In this document: in pieces, positions 48,521 through 57,441 of the stretch
Numbering within the stretch: position 1 is the stretch's first letter
Layout of the letters: the number at the start of each line of letters is the position of its first letter
Source: a sulfur-oxidizing endosymbiont of Gigantopelta aegis
GTDB taxonomy: Bacteria > Pseudomonadota > Gammaproteobacteria > GRL18
Assembly (NCBI RefSeq): GCF_016097415.1
Contig: NZ_JAEHGE010000001.1
Span: 2,529,157 to 2,593,156, forward strand
Direction of reading: 5' to 3'
DNA: 64,000 nucleotides
Notes under the pieces: model-generated
What the model saw: the letters and a program-made list of their open reading frames with translations, nothing else
Database searches by the model: none
What the model was told of the DNA's origin: nothing
Program-made: the position numbers and the translations under genes

Positions 48521-48600
48521 TGTAGGATGTGGTGAGGAACGAACCGCATCAAAGGTACTTATTTAAACCTAAAAAAGTCATTGATGCGGTTCGTTGCGCT
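48521..48600. repeat. REP-like foldback repeat, copy R3
   Basis: The left arm is TGTAGGATGTGGTGAGGAAC plus GAACCGCATC and the right arm TTGATGCGGTTCGTT, truncated before the CCTCA...CATCCTAC part. It fills the 114-bp space between the convergent MCP and soxB stops, where it could serve as a bidirectional terminator. Confidence 0.8.
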
Positions 48601-48615
48601 CTTCGTATTACAAAT

Positions 48616-50529
48616 TTAAGCCAACTCACCTGGATAATCAGCAATACCTGGATTTTTACTTACACCAATCAGTTTAGGATGGTTGATTTTAGGTAAACGC
48701 AATATTTTGTCTTTGCTGCGTTGAGTTAAGATGTAGTCATGCACGATATCCCACATGAGGCGACCATCAGGCGCTCGATTTACAGAAGCCCAGCCCGCTA
48801 CTTTATAGGTGGTATTAGGCTCAATTAAATGACCATTATCAAGACGTGCATCGGTGATACGTTCATAAATAGGCTTAGTAGGGTCTATAGTATAATCCAA
48901 ACCACCAACACGAACCATATCGCCACCAGACTGTAAATAGGGATCCGGATCAAATAGGTTATCTGCAACGCCTTCCAGAACATTCAGTAAATCATGGCCA
49001 CTCATTTCGCTAACATAGGTTTCACCATAAGTGATTGCACATTGTGTCATCACGTCTTCCATGGTGATCCAATCGCCTTTTAAAGTAGTTGTACCCCAGC
49101 GAACACCCGCTGACATAGCAACATCGGCTTTATATTCATGTCTTAAGGCATTACACAGGACCTGATCCCAAGTGCCCATGAAGTTACCACGACGGTATAG
49201 TAATCTATCAGTAATGGCTAATTTTTCACTGAGAATTTCTTCAAAGGTCTTACCTACACGAGATTTGTTATAGGAGAATTTTTTAGTACGGCTTTCAACA
49301 ATTTTGTCTGAGTACTTGGTTTGACGCATTTGCTTAATGTATGCATCCATTTCTTTGTCAGCGGGTAACCAGTCAGTAATGATTGGCAGCATTTTATAAC
49401 TTAAAGATTTGAGTTTGCCATCTTGAACATCAAAATCCATTACGCCAATATATTTACCATTCGAGCCGGCATTCGTTACCAAGCACGTACCACCTTCAAC
49501 ATTTTTAACTTCTATTGGCTTTGGCATGCCGTCATGAGTATGACCGCCAAATACAGCATTTAGCCCGGGTACATTTTCAGCCATTTTGATATCGACATCC
49601 ATACCATTATGTGACAATAGCACAATGGCATCAGGTTTTTCGTTTTTACGTATTTCTTTAACGAGGTCAATCATGTCATCTTCACGTAAACCAAATGACC
49701 AATCAGGGAAAAATTCTTGAGGATTCGCATTGCCTGTACGTGGGAATGCCTGACCGACAATGCAAATACGAGCGCCGTTAATTTCTTTAATGACATAAGG
49801 GCGAAAAGCATAGCCTACATCTTCATCATATAAACCACTACCATCAAAACGCTCAACCATGGCAGGATATTCATCACCCATGATAGCTTCTTCTTTAACG
49901 CGCACATTCTGGCCGATAAAATCACCTTTGAATAAGGCAACATTACTGAGCACTTCTTCTTCTTTGTAGGTGAATTCCCAGTGACCAACCATTACATCGA
50001 CGCCAAGAATATTGGATGCTTCAACCATATCGACACCACGAGTCCATAATGCGGTACCGGAACCTTGCCATAAATCACCACCATCCAGAGTTAATGTGTT
50101 TTTCTGGCCACCCGCTTGTTGACGCAGACGGTCTAAAAGTGTCTTAATGTGAGCATAACCACCAGTACGGCCGTATATCTTGGCAACATTTTCAAAGTTC
50201 AAGTAAGTGTAAGCATAGGCTTCAGGTGAATTTTGTTTTAGCCCCATGCGTTTGAGTAACTTTTTACCAACGACATGCGGTGGGCGACCATAAGCATCAC
50301 CAACACCCAGATTAACATTAGGTTCACGGAAATAGACAGGGTTCAGCTGACCGTGTACATCGGTAATATGTAAAATACGCGCATTACCTTTCATAGGTAC
50401 GCTGTAAAAATCTTCAGGTTTAACGTCTTTGGATTTGCTCATGGCATGGGCTGGAATTAGAGCGGGCACGGTTGTTGCCGTACCAGCAACGCCCATGATT
50501 TTTACAAAATTACGTCTGGAAACTGTCAT
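48616..50529 (-). CDS. soxB: SoxB, thiosulfohydrolase of the Sox system
   Basis: 637 residues. A Tat signal is present (SRRNFVKIMGVAG), as expected for a folded metalloenzyme exported to the periplasm. The 5'-nucleotidase-type motifs are ITDVHGQLNP, GGDLWQGSGTALWTRG, the SoxB-typical VGHWEFTYKEEE in place of GNHE, LLSHNGMDVD and FGGHTHDGMPKP. The C-terminal substrate domain has SAGVRWGTT and YTIDPTKP. SoxB is a dimanganese enzyme that releases sulfate from the sulfonate bound to the SoxYZ carrier. No soxXA, soxYZ or soxCD is present here. It is divergent from a TtrS-like kinase gene across 190 bp. Confidence 0.96.
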   Translation of the reverse strand: MTVSRRNFVKIMGVAGTATTVPALIPAHAMSKSKDVKPEDFYSVPMKGNARILHITDVHGQLNPVYFREPNVNLGVGDAYGRPPHVVGKKLLKRMGLKQNSPEAYAYTYLNFENVAKIYGRTGGYAHIKTLLDRLRQQAGGQKNTLTLDGGDLWQGSGTALWTRGVDMVEASNILGVDVMVGHWEFTYKEEEVLSNVALFKGDFIGQNVRVKEEAIMGDEYPAMVERFDGSGLYDEDVGYAFRPYVIKEINGARICIVGQAFPRTGNANPQEFFPDWSFGLREDDMIDLVKEIRKNEKPDAIVLLSHNGMDVDIKMAENVPGLNAVFGGHTHDGMPKPIEVKNVEGGTCLVTNAGSNGKYIGVMDFDVQDGKLKSLSYKMLPIITDWLPADKEMDAYIKQMRQTKYSDKIVESRTKKFSYNKSRVGKTFEEILSEKLAITDRLLYRRGNFMGTWDQVLCNALRHEYKADVAMSAGVRWGTTTLKGDWITMEDVMTQCAITYGETYVSEMSGHDLLNVLEGVADNLFDPDPYLQSGGDMVRVGGLDYTIDPTKPIYERITDARLDNGHLIEPNTTYKVAGWASVNRAPDGRLMWDIVHDYILTQRSKDKILRLPKINHPKLIGVSKNPGIADYPGELA

Positions 50530-50719
50530 TGTATATTCTCTGTATTATTTCTATTTTAAGAACGGAATTGATTCATTTTTAATGAGGCCTTATTATCTAA
50601 TATATTGAGCAAAAAGGCCATCATCGTAAATAAGATGGCAAATGGTGGTTTTCCTTAACTTATTTGTGGAAAACCTAAGAAAATTAGTAGTTTAAAGTAT
50701 TCTTAAATATGGTTTTCAA

Positions 50720-52954
50720 TTGATTATACAAAAATATCTTTTCTTAATGTTGCTTAGCCTTATAGTCTCTACGGGTTTTTCTGGCTCAGTGTTTGCTGAC
50801 AAGGGCAAAGAATTAATTCGTATTGGTGTGCTGAGTCATCGTGGTGACGAGGTGACTAGGGAAACCTGGTCGCCTACTGCACGCTATCTTACAAAAACGT
50901 TACAAGCGTACCGCTTTGAAATAGTCCCCTTGGATTTTACTGAAATAGACACTGTCGTCAGTGAAGGAGCAGTTGATTTTTTGCTTGTGAACTCAGGCAT
51001 TTATGTCACCATGGAAGTACGCTATCGAGTGTCACGAATCGTCACATTGAACAATCGCATTGGTGATATTCCTTTGAATGTCTTTGCTGGTGTTCTATTT
51101 ACCCGCAAAGTTCGCAATGACATACAGGGTTTGAGCAGTTTGCGGGGCAAGAAGTTTATGGGGGTGGATGAAACTTCGTTGGGTGGTTTTCAAATGGCCT
51201 GGGGACTTATGCAAAGTGAAGGGATAAATCCCTATAAAGACTTTTCCTCGATTTCATTTGGTGGTACCCATGATGAAGTCGTCATGGCAGTAAAAAATGG
51301 CTTTGTAGACTTTGGTACCGTACGCAGTGGTATTTTAGAGAAAATGGCTGCTGATGGCGATATTCGCCTGGATGAATTTAAAATTATTTCACCCATAATT
51401 TATGATGGTTTCCCCTATATACATAGTACCTCCTTGTATCCGGAATGGCCTTTTAGCAAGTTAAAACATACCTCTAATGAACTCGCGCAAAAAGTGGCGG
51501 TGGCATTATTAAAAATGAGCAATACTGATGCCTCTAAAATGAAGCATTATGCCGGTTGGACGGTACCTTTGGATTACCAACAGGTACATGACTTATTCAA
51601 AACACTGAATCTGCCACCCTATGAAAAAAGTAGTCGTTTTACCTTGCTGGATGCGCTTAAACGCTATTGGCAGGGGATTGCAATCGTGATAGTTTTTTTA
51701 CTCACTTTGACGATCATGAGTACCTGGATTACACGCTTGAATACCCAATTGAAAAAATCTAAACGTCTATTGGAAAAGCAACATGATCTGATTTTAAATT
51801 CTGTGTGTGATGGTATTTATGGGGTTGATTTAGAAGGTAATTGTATTTTTATGAATCGTTCGATGAAAGAAACCACTGGCTGGGATATTAGTGATTTTCA
51901 ACAGGCAAGACAGCATGATTTGTTACATCATACGCATGCGGATGGTCGTTATCATGCACCAGAAGATTGTCCTGTTTATTTGACCTTTAAAGATAAGCAA
52001 GCTCGTTTCATCGAAGATGATCTGTTCTGGAAAAAAGATGGGAGTAGCTTCCCCGTTGAATATAGCAGTACTCCCATGCTGGATCATAAGGGTGATACTA
52101 TTGGCAGTGTTGTTGTCTATCGTGACATCAGTGAACGCAAATTAGCCGATGAAGAAAAACGTCGTCATCAAACTGAAATAGCGCACATGTCGCGTTTAAA
52201 TACCATGGGCGAAATGGCATCCGGCATTGCCCATGAATTGAATCAGCCATTGACTGCCATTGCAACTAACTCTTTTGCCTGCATACAAATGCTGGAAAGT
52301 GGGGGGATCAAAAAAGATAAATTAGTTGATGTATTAGAAATAATAGGATTGCAAGCGGAACACTCAGGTGTCATTATTAAGCAATTGCGTCAGTTTGTGC
52401 GTAAGGAACAACCAGAACGTTCCATGATCAATATTAATGACCTCATTAATGAAGTGCTATTATTTATTGAGCCAGAAGCACGAAAGTCCAGTGTCAAACT
52501 GGTCCGCAAGTTGGATAAGAACCTCTATAAAGTACTGGTTCAGCCTATTCAAATTGAACAAGTGCTATTAAATTTGCTAAAAAATGCTATTGAAGCATTA
52601 CAAAGCATGAGTAAGGATAATCGAATTTTGATTATTAAAACAGAGGTTGCGGGAGGTAACGCAGTGGTTGTTACGGTAGAAGACAATGGGCCTGGTATTG
52701 AAGATCATATTAAAGAAGGCTTGTTTGATCCCTTTATTACCAGTAAAAATAATGGCCTGGGTCTCGGTTTATCCATTAGTCAGGGGATTATTGAGTCCCA
52801 TCATGGTAAATTATATTTGCATTCTGATGGTGGAGGCGGTACGGTATTTCGCTTTACCTTGCCCGTTGCCAGTCAAGTTAATGAGATGAATGAAAAGCTC
52901 TCGTCAAAAAAACTGTTGTCAGAAAATCTGTCATCAAAAAAATTAGTGGAGTGA
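50720..52954 (+). CDS. ttrS: TtrS-like sensor histidine kinase (PhnD-type sensor, PAS, HisKA, HATPase)
   Basis: 744 residues from a TTG; an ATG at 50747 is possible but shortens the signal. The signal/TM at 1-26 is followed by a PhnD/phosphonate-binding-like periplasmic domain (30-300: LIRIGVLSHRG, EGAVDFLLVNSGIYV, GGTHDEVVMAVKNGFVDFG). TM2 is 319-338 and a PAS domain about 355-475 (DGIYGVDLEGNCIFMNRSM). HisKA has the phospho-acceptor His505 in GIAHELNQPLTAIATNS. HATPase has NLLKNAIEALQ, EDNGPGIED and GLGLGLSISQG. The C-terminal tail is a repeat (LSSKK...LSSKK). The layout matches tetrathionate sensor TtrS; the ligand is probably a sulfur oxyanion given the adjacent soxB. Confidence 0.85.
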   Translation: MIIQKYLFLMLLSLIVSTGFSGSVFADKGKELIRIGVLSHRGDEVTRETWSPTARYLTKTLQAYRFEIVPLDFTEIDTVVSEGAVDFLLVNSGIYVTMEVRYRVSRIVTLNNRIGDIPLNVFAGVLFTRKVRNDIQGLSSLRGKKFMGVDETSLGGFQMAWGLMQSEGINPYKDFSSISFGGTHDEVVMAVKNGFVDFGTVRSGILEKMAADGDIRLDEFKIISPIIYDGFPYIHSTSLYPEWPFSKLKHTSNELAQKVAVALLKMSNTDASKMKHYAGWTVPLDYQQVHDLFKTLNLPPYEKSSRFTLLDALKRYWQGIAIVIVFLLTLTIMSTWITRLNTQLKKSKRLLEKQHDLILNSVCDGIYGVDLEGNCIFMNRSMKETTGWDISDFQQARQHDLLHHTHADGRYHAPEDCPVYLTFKDKQARFIEDDLFWKKDGSSFPVEYSSTPMLDHKGDTIGSVVVYRDISERKLADEEKRRHQTEIAHMSRLNTMGEMASGIAHELNQPLTAIATNSFACIQMLESGGIKKDKLVDVLEIIGLQAEHSGVIIKQLRQFVRKEQPERSMININDLINEVLLFIEPEARKSSVKLVRKLDKNLYKVLVQPIQIEQVLLNLLKNAIEALQSMSKDNRILIIKTEVAGGNAVVVTVEDNGPGIEDHIKEGLFDPFITSKNNGLGLGLSISQGIIESHHGKLYLHSDGGGGTVFRFTLPVASQVNEMNEKLSSKKLLSENLSSKKLVE

Positions 52955-52958
52955 GTAA

Positions 52959-53573
52959 ATGAGTAATGAACCCTGTGTGTATATTGTTGATGATGATGAA
53001 CAGGTGCGCGATGCGTTGACCTTGTTAATGGAATCGGTGGGCCTTAATTCTGCTAGCTTTGCTTCGGCTCAAGATTACTTGGATCAGTTTGATGCAACAA
53101 AATCAGGCTGTCTTATTCTAGATGTTAGAATGCCGGGCTTAAGTGGCTTGGATTTACAAGCTCGTTTAACTGCTGAAAAAATCTGTCCGCCAATCATTAT
53201 TATTACCGGACATGGTGATGTGCCGATGGCAGTACGAGCGGTGACTGCCGGGGCTGTTGATTTTATTGAAAAACCCTTCAATAACCAATCAATGCTGGAT
53301 AATGTACATCGTGCTATTGAGCAGGATGCCAAGCAAAGAGGAGAGTCTTCTCGCTTGCAGGATATAGAACAGCGCTATAATGATCTGACCCCTAGAGAAA
53401 AAGAAGTACTGCAATGTGTTATCGAAGGTAAGCGAAATAAAATTATTGCTGCTGAAATGAGTATTAGTCAGTCAACGGTAGAAGCACACCGCTCAAAAGT
53501 GATGGAAAAAATGACCGCCAATACTTTATCCGATTTAATGCGTATGTCTCTGCTACTGAAATTAATTGATTAG
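52959..53573 (+). CDS. ttrR: TtrR/FixJ-type LuxR-family response regulator
   Basis: 204 residues. The receiver domain has acidic residues VDDDEQVRDALT, phospho-acceptor Asp in LILDVRMPGLSGLDL, Thr in IIIITGHGDVPMAVRA and Lys in FIEKPFN. The C-terminal LuxR helix-turn-helix reads LTPREKEVLQCVIEGKRNK and STVEAHRSKVMEKM. It begins 4 bp after the kinase gene and is its cognate partner. Likely targets include the divergent soxB promoter, which is inference from position. Confidence 0.9.
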   Translation: MSNEPCVYIVDDDEQVRDALTLLMESVGLNSASFASAQDYLDQFDATKSGCLILDVRMPGLSGLDLQARLTAEKICPPIIIITGHGDVPMAVRAVTAGAVDFIEKPFNNQSMLDNVHRAIEQDAKQRGESSRLQDIEQRYNDLTPREKEVLQCVIEGKRNKIIAAEMSISQSTVEAHRSKVMEKMTANTLSDLMRMSLLLKLID

Positions 53574-53823
53574 TAAATATGTATATGCTGATATTTTGTT
53601 GTTTAATGGAAAACCGCTATAAGACCTAATATAAGTTCTAATATTACTTTTTCTATAATTTGCCATAATGGCATCTTGGCTTGCATGCACGCCATCAAAA
53701 ATAAAAAAATGATGCTCCTTTAATTTGGGTTTCGATTGTGAAACTCGGTTGTGCAAGCCCTTTCAATTCTAGTTTTAGCCGTCTGATTACCTATCAGCAC
53801 TCGTCTCAGGTATAATCCTGACT

Positions 53824-54597
53824 ATGAACGATCAAAACCATAGCTTAAATAAAAGCTCAAACAACAACTTAGACAACAGCCTAGACAAAAGTTTCGGTCA
53901 GCAGAGTGTATCGCCTTCTCAACGCGATCAGAAAATCCGTAGTGTTTTTCAATTAGTCGCCCCTCGATATGATTTGATGAATGATTTTATGAGTTTTGGT
54001 ACTCATCGGATCTGGAAACGCGTCTTTGTCAATAGTATTCCCTTTAAGGCCTCTGACATCATTGTTGATTTAGCCGGTGGTACGGGTGATATTGCCCGCA
54101 AGTTACAGCACAAAGGTGCTAATGTTGTGGTGGTTGACCCCAGTATTGAAATGATGTCTGCTGGAAAAAAGACGCATTCCCTGGCGGTGAGCAATATTGC
54201 TGCATTGGGTGAAAGACTGCCATTCACTGATGCTTCTATTGATAAGCTGACCATTTCCTTTGGTATTAGAAATATGACCAGCATGACAGCGGCCTTGCAA
54301 GAAATTTATCGTGTGCTTAAGCCGGGAGGACAATACTATTGTTTGGAATTTTCCCGTCCTATGATGCCTATTCGTCCTTTTTATAATTTATACAATCAAT
54401 ACATTATTCCTCGTCTGGGTGCTTTAGTGGCAGGACAGCCAGAGGCCTACCAATATTTAATTGAGTCGATCCAACGCTTTCCCGATCAGGAAACCATGAA
54501 GGCGTTGTTAGAAGATGCGGGATTTTCAGATGTGAGCTATCGCAATTTATTTTTTGGAATTGCTTGCATTCATGTAGGTACAAAAAAGCACTCATAA
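53824..54597 (+). CDS. ubiE: MenG/UbiE C-methyltransferase
   Basis: 257 residues. The SAM-binding core is VDLAGGTGDIARKL, with UbiE family blocks YDLMNDFMSFGTHRIWKR, TISFGIRNM and VLKPGGQYYCLEFSRPM. The N-terminus (1-30) is a Ser/Asn/Leu-rich repeat-like extension (NKSSNNNLDNSLDKSFG) not usual for the family. The enzyme methylates demethylmenaquinone and, in ubiquinone-making bacteria, the benzoquinone intermediate. It overlaps the open upstream extension of menE, and the two are probably co-transcribed, suggesting the menaquinone role here. Confidence 0.92.
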   Translation: MNDQNHSLNKSSNNNLDNSLDKSFGQQSVSPSQRDQKIRSVFQLVAPRYDLMNDFMSFGTHRIWKRVFVNSIPFKASDIIVDLAGGTGDIARKLQHKGANVVVVDPSIEMMSAGKKTHSLAVSNIAALGERLPFTDASIDKLTISFGIRNMTSMTAALQEIYRVLKPGGQYYCLEFSRPMMPIRPFYNLYNQYIIPRLGALVAGQPEAYQYLIESIQRFPDQETMKALLEDAGFSDVSYRNLFFGIACIHVGTKKHS

Positions 54598-54614
54598 CGA
54601 TAGGATGTGTTTTT

Positions 54615-55871
54615 ATGCTTGGCGATTCAATGACTGACAGATCAACGAAGAATAAACTTAAACTTTATCATCAGGGGCAGCTTTATAATTGGTCCGACTT
54701 ATTGCAACGTATTGAGTTGATTTCTCCTTGCATCTCACCAGTCACAATTACTCCTCAAGACAGATTTAATACTCTCATTTATTTGCTCTATGGCTTCATC
54801 AATAAAGTACTGATTGCGCCAATAAACACGACATTAAAAACAAATATAACTATTCAATCATTGTCTCAAAATGATGCGCTAGCAATAGCGACCAGTGGCA
54901 CACAGTCTGAGCCAAAAATAATATTACTTAGTCGGGACAATATTCGCTCACATTGCTATTATTTTAACCAAATTGTTCCATTGGATAGGTCATCGCTATG
55001 GCTTAATTGTATGCCCTTAAACCATATAGCGGGTGTGATGATTGTTTATCGCTGCTGGTTTCAAGATGCCAGTATGATATTACATGATGAATTTAATGCC
55101 CAACAAGTTTGGTCTGATTTACAGCGTTATGCTGTGACCCATATTTCTCTCGTGCCTAGAATGTTACAACGTTTATTAGAATGTAGTCAAAATACGAGGC
55201 CACCTGAGAGCTTAAAATCGGTCATCGTGGGTGGGGACAAACTTGCAGATGCTTTATTAGAAAAAGCAATATTTTCCGGCTGGCCTATTATACTCAGCTA
55301 TGGCATGACAGAGGCTTGTTCAACTATAGCCCTTGGAAAAAGCACTGAGCAACTCATACCGCTTGATGGCTTTAAGCTGCAAATCGATAAGAAAAACACC
55401 TTACAAATTGCCGGAGCAATGATCGCTAAAAAATTTGTCTCACATAATAATGAAGTGAATTCTGAGCATCTTGTTGATGGCTGGTTTAGCACTCATGATC
55501 AGGTTCATTGGGATGGACAATGCCTGTCTTTTATTGCCCGTAATGATGATATGATTATTTCCGGCGGGGAAAATATTAGCCCACAATATCTTGAGGACTT
55601 ATTATTAAAATCACCTTTTATTGATGATATTGCTATTGGCAAAATTAATGACGAGAAGTGGGGCGATACTATAGTGGCTTTAGTTTGTGGTGATTTGAAT
55701 GCTTTTAAAGCATGGATAAAATTAACCATACAATCGATGTATCGCCCTCGCTATTTTCTTGCAGTGAATGAAATCCCCCGGAATGCTCTGGGGAAAATTG
55801 ATCGCTTAAGAATCAAAAAAATGATTGCAGACAGCTTCAATAATGACAGCATTGAAATGGTTTGCTATTGA
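54615..55871 (+). CDS. menE: o-Succinylbenzoate-CoA ligase
   Basis: 418 residues from the ATG at 54615, chosen because AGGAT lies 9 bp upstream and the preceding open frame overlaps ubiE. The adenylate-forming motifs are TSGTQSEPKIILLSRDN (P-loop variant, Gln-Ser in place of Thr-Gly), LNHIAGVMIVYRCW, LSYGMTEACSTIALG, DGWFSTHD, FIARNDDMIISGGENISP and PRNALGKIDRLRIKK with the catalytic Lys. At 418 residues it is a slightly short family member. It activates OSB made by MenC. The assignment as MenE rather than another acyl-CoA ligase rests on the nearby menC, menA and ubiE. Confidence 0.85.
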   Translation: MLGDSMTDRSTKNKLKLYHQGQLYNWSDLLQRIELISPCISPVTITPQDRFNTLIYLLYGFINKVLIAPINTTLKTNITIQSLSQNDALAIATSGTQSEPKIILLSRDNIRSHCYYFNQIVPLDRSSLWLNCMPLNHIAGVMIVYRCWFQDASMILHDEFNAQQVWSDLQRYAVTHISLVPRMLQRLLECSQNTRPPESLKSVIVGGDKLADALLEKAIFSGWPIILSYGMTEACSTIALGKSTEQLIPLDGFKLQIDKKNTLQIAGAMIAKKFVSHNNEVNSEHLVDGWFSTHDQVHWDGQCLSFIARNDDMIISGGENISPQYLEDLLLKSPFIDDIAIGKINDEKWGDTIVALVCGDLNAFKAWIKLTIQSMYRPRYFLAVNEIPRNALGKIDRLRIKKMIADSFNNDSIEMVCY

Positions 55872-55932
55872 AATGGATAATGTTAGGATGTGGCTATTAA
55901 TAATAAATAGATTATGATTCAAGGAAAATAAA

Positions 55933-56484
55933 ATGGAAGGTAAAAAGAATATTGTTTTTGGTTTTTTATTCTTAGTGATAACGGCTAGTCTAGGGCCTTA
56001 TATGATTGTTGAAATGTTGCCCGATGTTGAACAGGCAGCTTTGAATAAACAAAAAGTGTTATCTGCTTTGCAATTGGCGGTGAGTTCTGATTTTGAAAAT
56101 CAGGAAACATTGGACACGATGACAGCTGAGGAAATTGCTAAAGCAAATTCAGTGGCGATTATGTCATTGAATACCAATCAAAATGCCCGATTAGCATTAG
56201 ATACAATGAAAGGTGGCCCTCATGCTCATGGTAACCTAGAAGCGGTACTGAACATATTGGTAGGCATTGTTTTGGGGTTATTAACACTCCCTGCCTTATT
56301 TAAACAAATTCTAAGTTGGATTTTTATTGTTGGTACAATCATGCATGCGGGGATGATATTTCTAGCTGTTTTTGGTTTTTCATGGGCAGGCACTCTTTTA
56401 GCAACGGGCATCGGTCCGGTATTAATTTTATTAGGCTTATTTTTGATGGGCGTGGCAACTTTTATTGGCTATAAAAAAGTTTAA
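55933..56484 (+). CDS. Four-TM membrane protein, unknown
   Basis: 183 residues. TM1 is about 8-28 (IVFGFLFLVITASLGPYMIV), followed by an exposed helical stretch to about 95, then three TMs (about 103-122, 126-147, 152-178). A His motif (GGPHAHGNLE) precedes TM2. The gene has a purine-rich ribosome site (AAGGAAAATAAA). No family was recognised. It is co-directional with menE, 61 bp away, but nothing ties it to quinone synthesis. Confidence 0.65.
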   Translation: MEGKKNIVFGFLFLVITASLGPYMIVEMLPDVEQAALNKQKVLSALQLAVSSDFENQETLDTMTAEEIAKANSVAIMSLNTNQNARLALDTMKGGPHAHGNLEAVLNILVGIVLGLLTLPALFKQILSWIFIVGTIMHAGMIFLAVFGFSWAGTLLATGIGPVLILLGLFLMGVATFIGYKKV

Positions 56485-56523
56485 ATTTTTGGTTTATTTT
56501 AGGAATGTATATTTAGCTTTGGA

Positions 56524-56609
56524 AGGGTGGGCACGCTTTTTGTGCCCACGCTGAAAGTGTGAATACAAGGCTTTGAGTCAGCGTGGGCAGATAAAGCCAT
56601 GCCCACCCT
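56524..56609. repeat. Second foldback repeat family with nested palindromes
   Basis: The outer arms are AGGGTGGGCA (56524-56533) and TGCCCACCCT (56600-56609); the inner arms are TGCCCACGCTGA and TCAGCGTGGGCA. It is followed by ACGGGTGAAGTTAAAATATT, a motif also present near 36201. It is distinct from the R1-R3 family. Confidence 0.8.
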
Positions 56610-56724
56610 ACGGGTGAAGTTAAAATATTTCGTTTTTGTCATCCGCTTGTCACATCTCTTTTTTATATTGGCTACTATCAAATATAAAAAACAAATATAA
56701 AAAAGAGAAAATAAAGAGAGCAAT

Positions 56725-56922
56725 ATGAAAAGTAAGCAAGAAGATACTCATCATTCGCATTTGGGCGATGTTGAAAAAAACAAATTACTGGCTGAAATTA
56801 ATTATTTAAATAGCCGTTTAAAGACTATAGGTTATACGGGTGATTGTGCCTATGAAAAGAAATTATCCAGCTTTTATCAAAACACCATTTCCAACTGCCA
56901 ACAAAAACTCCTGCAATACTAA
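56725..56922 (+). CDS. Small hypothetical protein
   Basis: 65 residues, acidic/basic and helical (KNKLLAEINYLNSRLKTIGY), preceded by AAAGAGAG. No domain recognised. Its stop codon begins the heptamer repeat array. It may be real, given the ribosome site and good composition, but homology support cannot be checked here. Confidence 0.45.
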   Translation: MKSKQEDTHHSHLGDVEKNKLLAEINYLNSRLKTIGYTGDCAYEKKLSSFYQNTISNCQQKLLQY

Positions 56923-56996
56923 TCCCTAATCCCTAACCCCTAATAACCCCTAACCCCTAACCCCTAATCCCTAACCCCTAACCCCTAACCCCTAAC
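56921..56996. repeat. Telomere-like CCCCTAA heptamer tandem array
   Basis: About 76 bp of imperfect tandem CCCCTAA/TCCCTAA units, giving TTAGGGG on the other strand, with one interrupting TAATAA. It sits exactly between the stops of two convergent genes. The G-rich strand has four or more GGG/GGGG runs spaced by three bases, so it could form a G-quadruplex. Confidence 0.9.
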
Positions 56997-56997
56997 T

Positions 56998-57441
56998 TCA
57001 TCGTTCCAGTAGATTGCAAATAGACTCAGGTAATTGAGTTCTCTGCCAGGACGCTTTGTTCAGACAAACATGACGCGTTAAATCTGTTGACGTGATGACC
57101 TCATCCGTATTAATAAACTGGTAATAAAGTGTAAATTCAGTATCTTGCTTATCGGCTAGAAATAATTCAATCCTCAACATATCATTGAGAAAAATAGGTG
57201 CTGTAAAATCAGCCTCAGTATGCCGAATTGGCAAACTGTAGTCACTTTTAAGTATGTCTGCGATAGACTGTTGATGGTGACTTAAAAAAGCTTCATAGGC
57301 ATCGTGAGCGTGATATAAATTGCGGGCAAAGAACATGACTCCAGCGGCATCAATATCATGTATTCGTGTCGTAAAGCAATAGCTAAAGAGTGCTTCGTTT
57401 GAGTGCGTTGATTGTGACTTTTCATAGGGTAATGAGACCAT
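56998..57441 (-). CDS. menI: DHNA-CoA thioesterase (hotdog fold), MenI-type
   Basis: 147 residues of the 4HBT thioesterase family. The active-site loop is HDIDAAGVMFFARNLYHAHD with the catalytic Asp in DIDAAG, followed by AYEAFL. The middle block LPIRHTEADFTAPIFLNDML is typical. It should release 1,4-dihydroxy-2-naphthoate from its CoA ester before prenylation by MenA. The gene overlaps the menC end by 20 bp, which supports this role over a general acyl-CoA thioesterase. It is the last gene of the minus-strand men cluster. Confidence 0.8.
   Translation of the reverse strand: MVSLPYEKSQSTHSNEALFSYCFTTRIHDIDAAGVMFFARNLYHAHDAYEAFLSHHQQSIADILKSDYSLPIRHTEADFTAPIFLNDMLRIELFLADKQDTEFTLYYQFINTDEVITSTDLTRHVCLNKASWQRTQLPESICNLLER

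Noticed and set aside
17030-48600. CRISPR array from recurring 30-bp sequences
   Set aside because: Copies are kilobases apart and are inverted-arm hairpins rather than evenly spaced direct repeats; no cas genes are present.
50530-50719. tRNA or riboswitch in the soxB-ttrS gap
   Set aside because: No cloverleaf or conserved riboswitch core was found; the region only shows AT-rich promoter-like sequence.
56921-56996. Telomere repeats indicating eukaryotic contamination or a linear chromosome end
   Set aside because: The array is internal, imperfect and flanked on both sides by ordinary bacterial genes whose stop codons border it.
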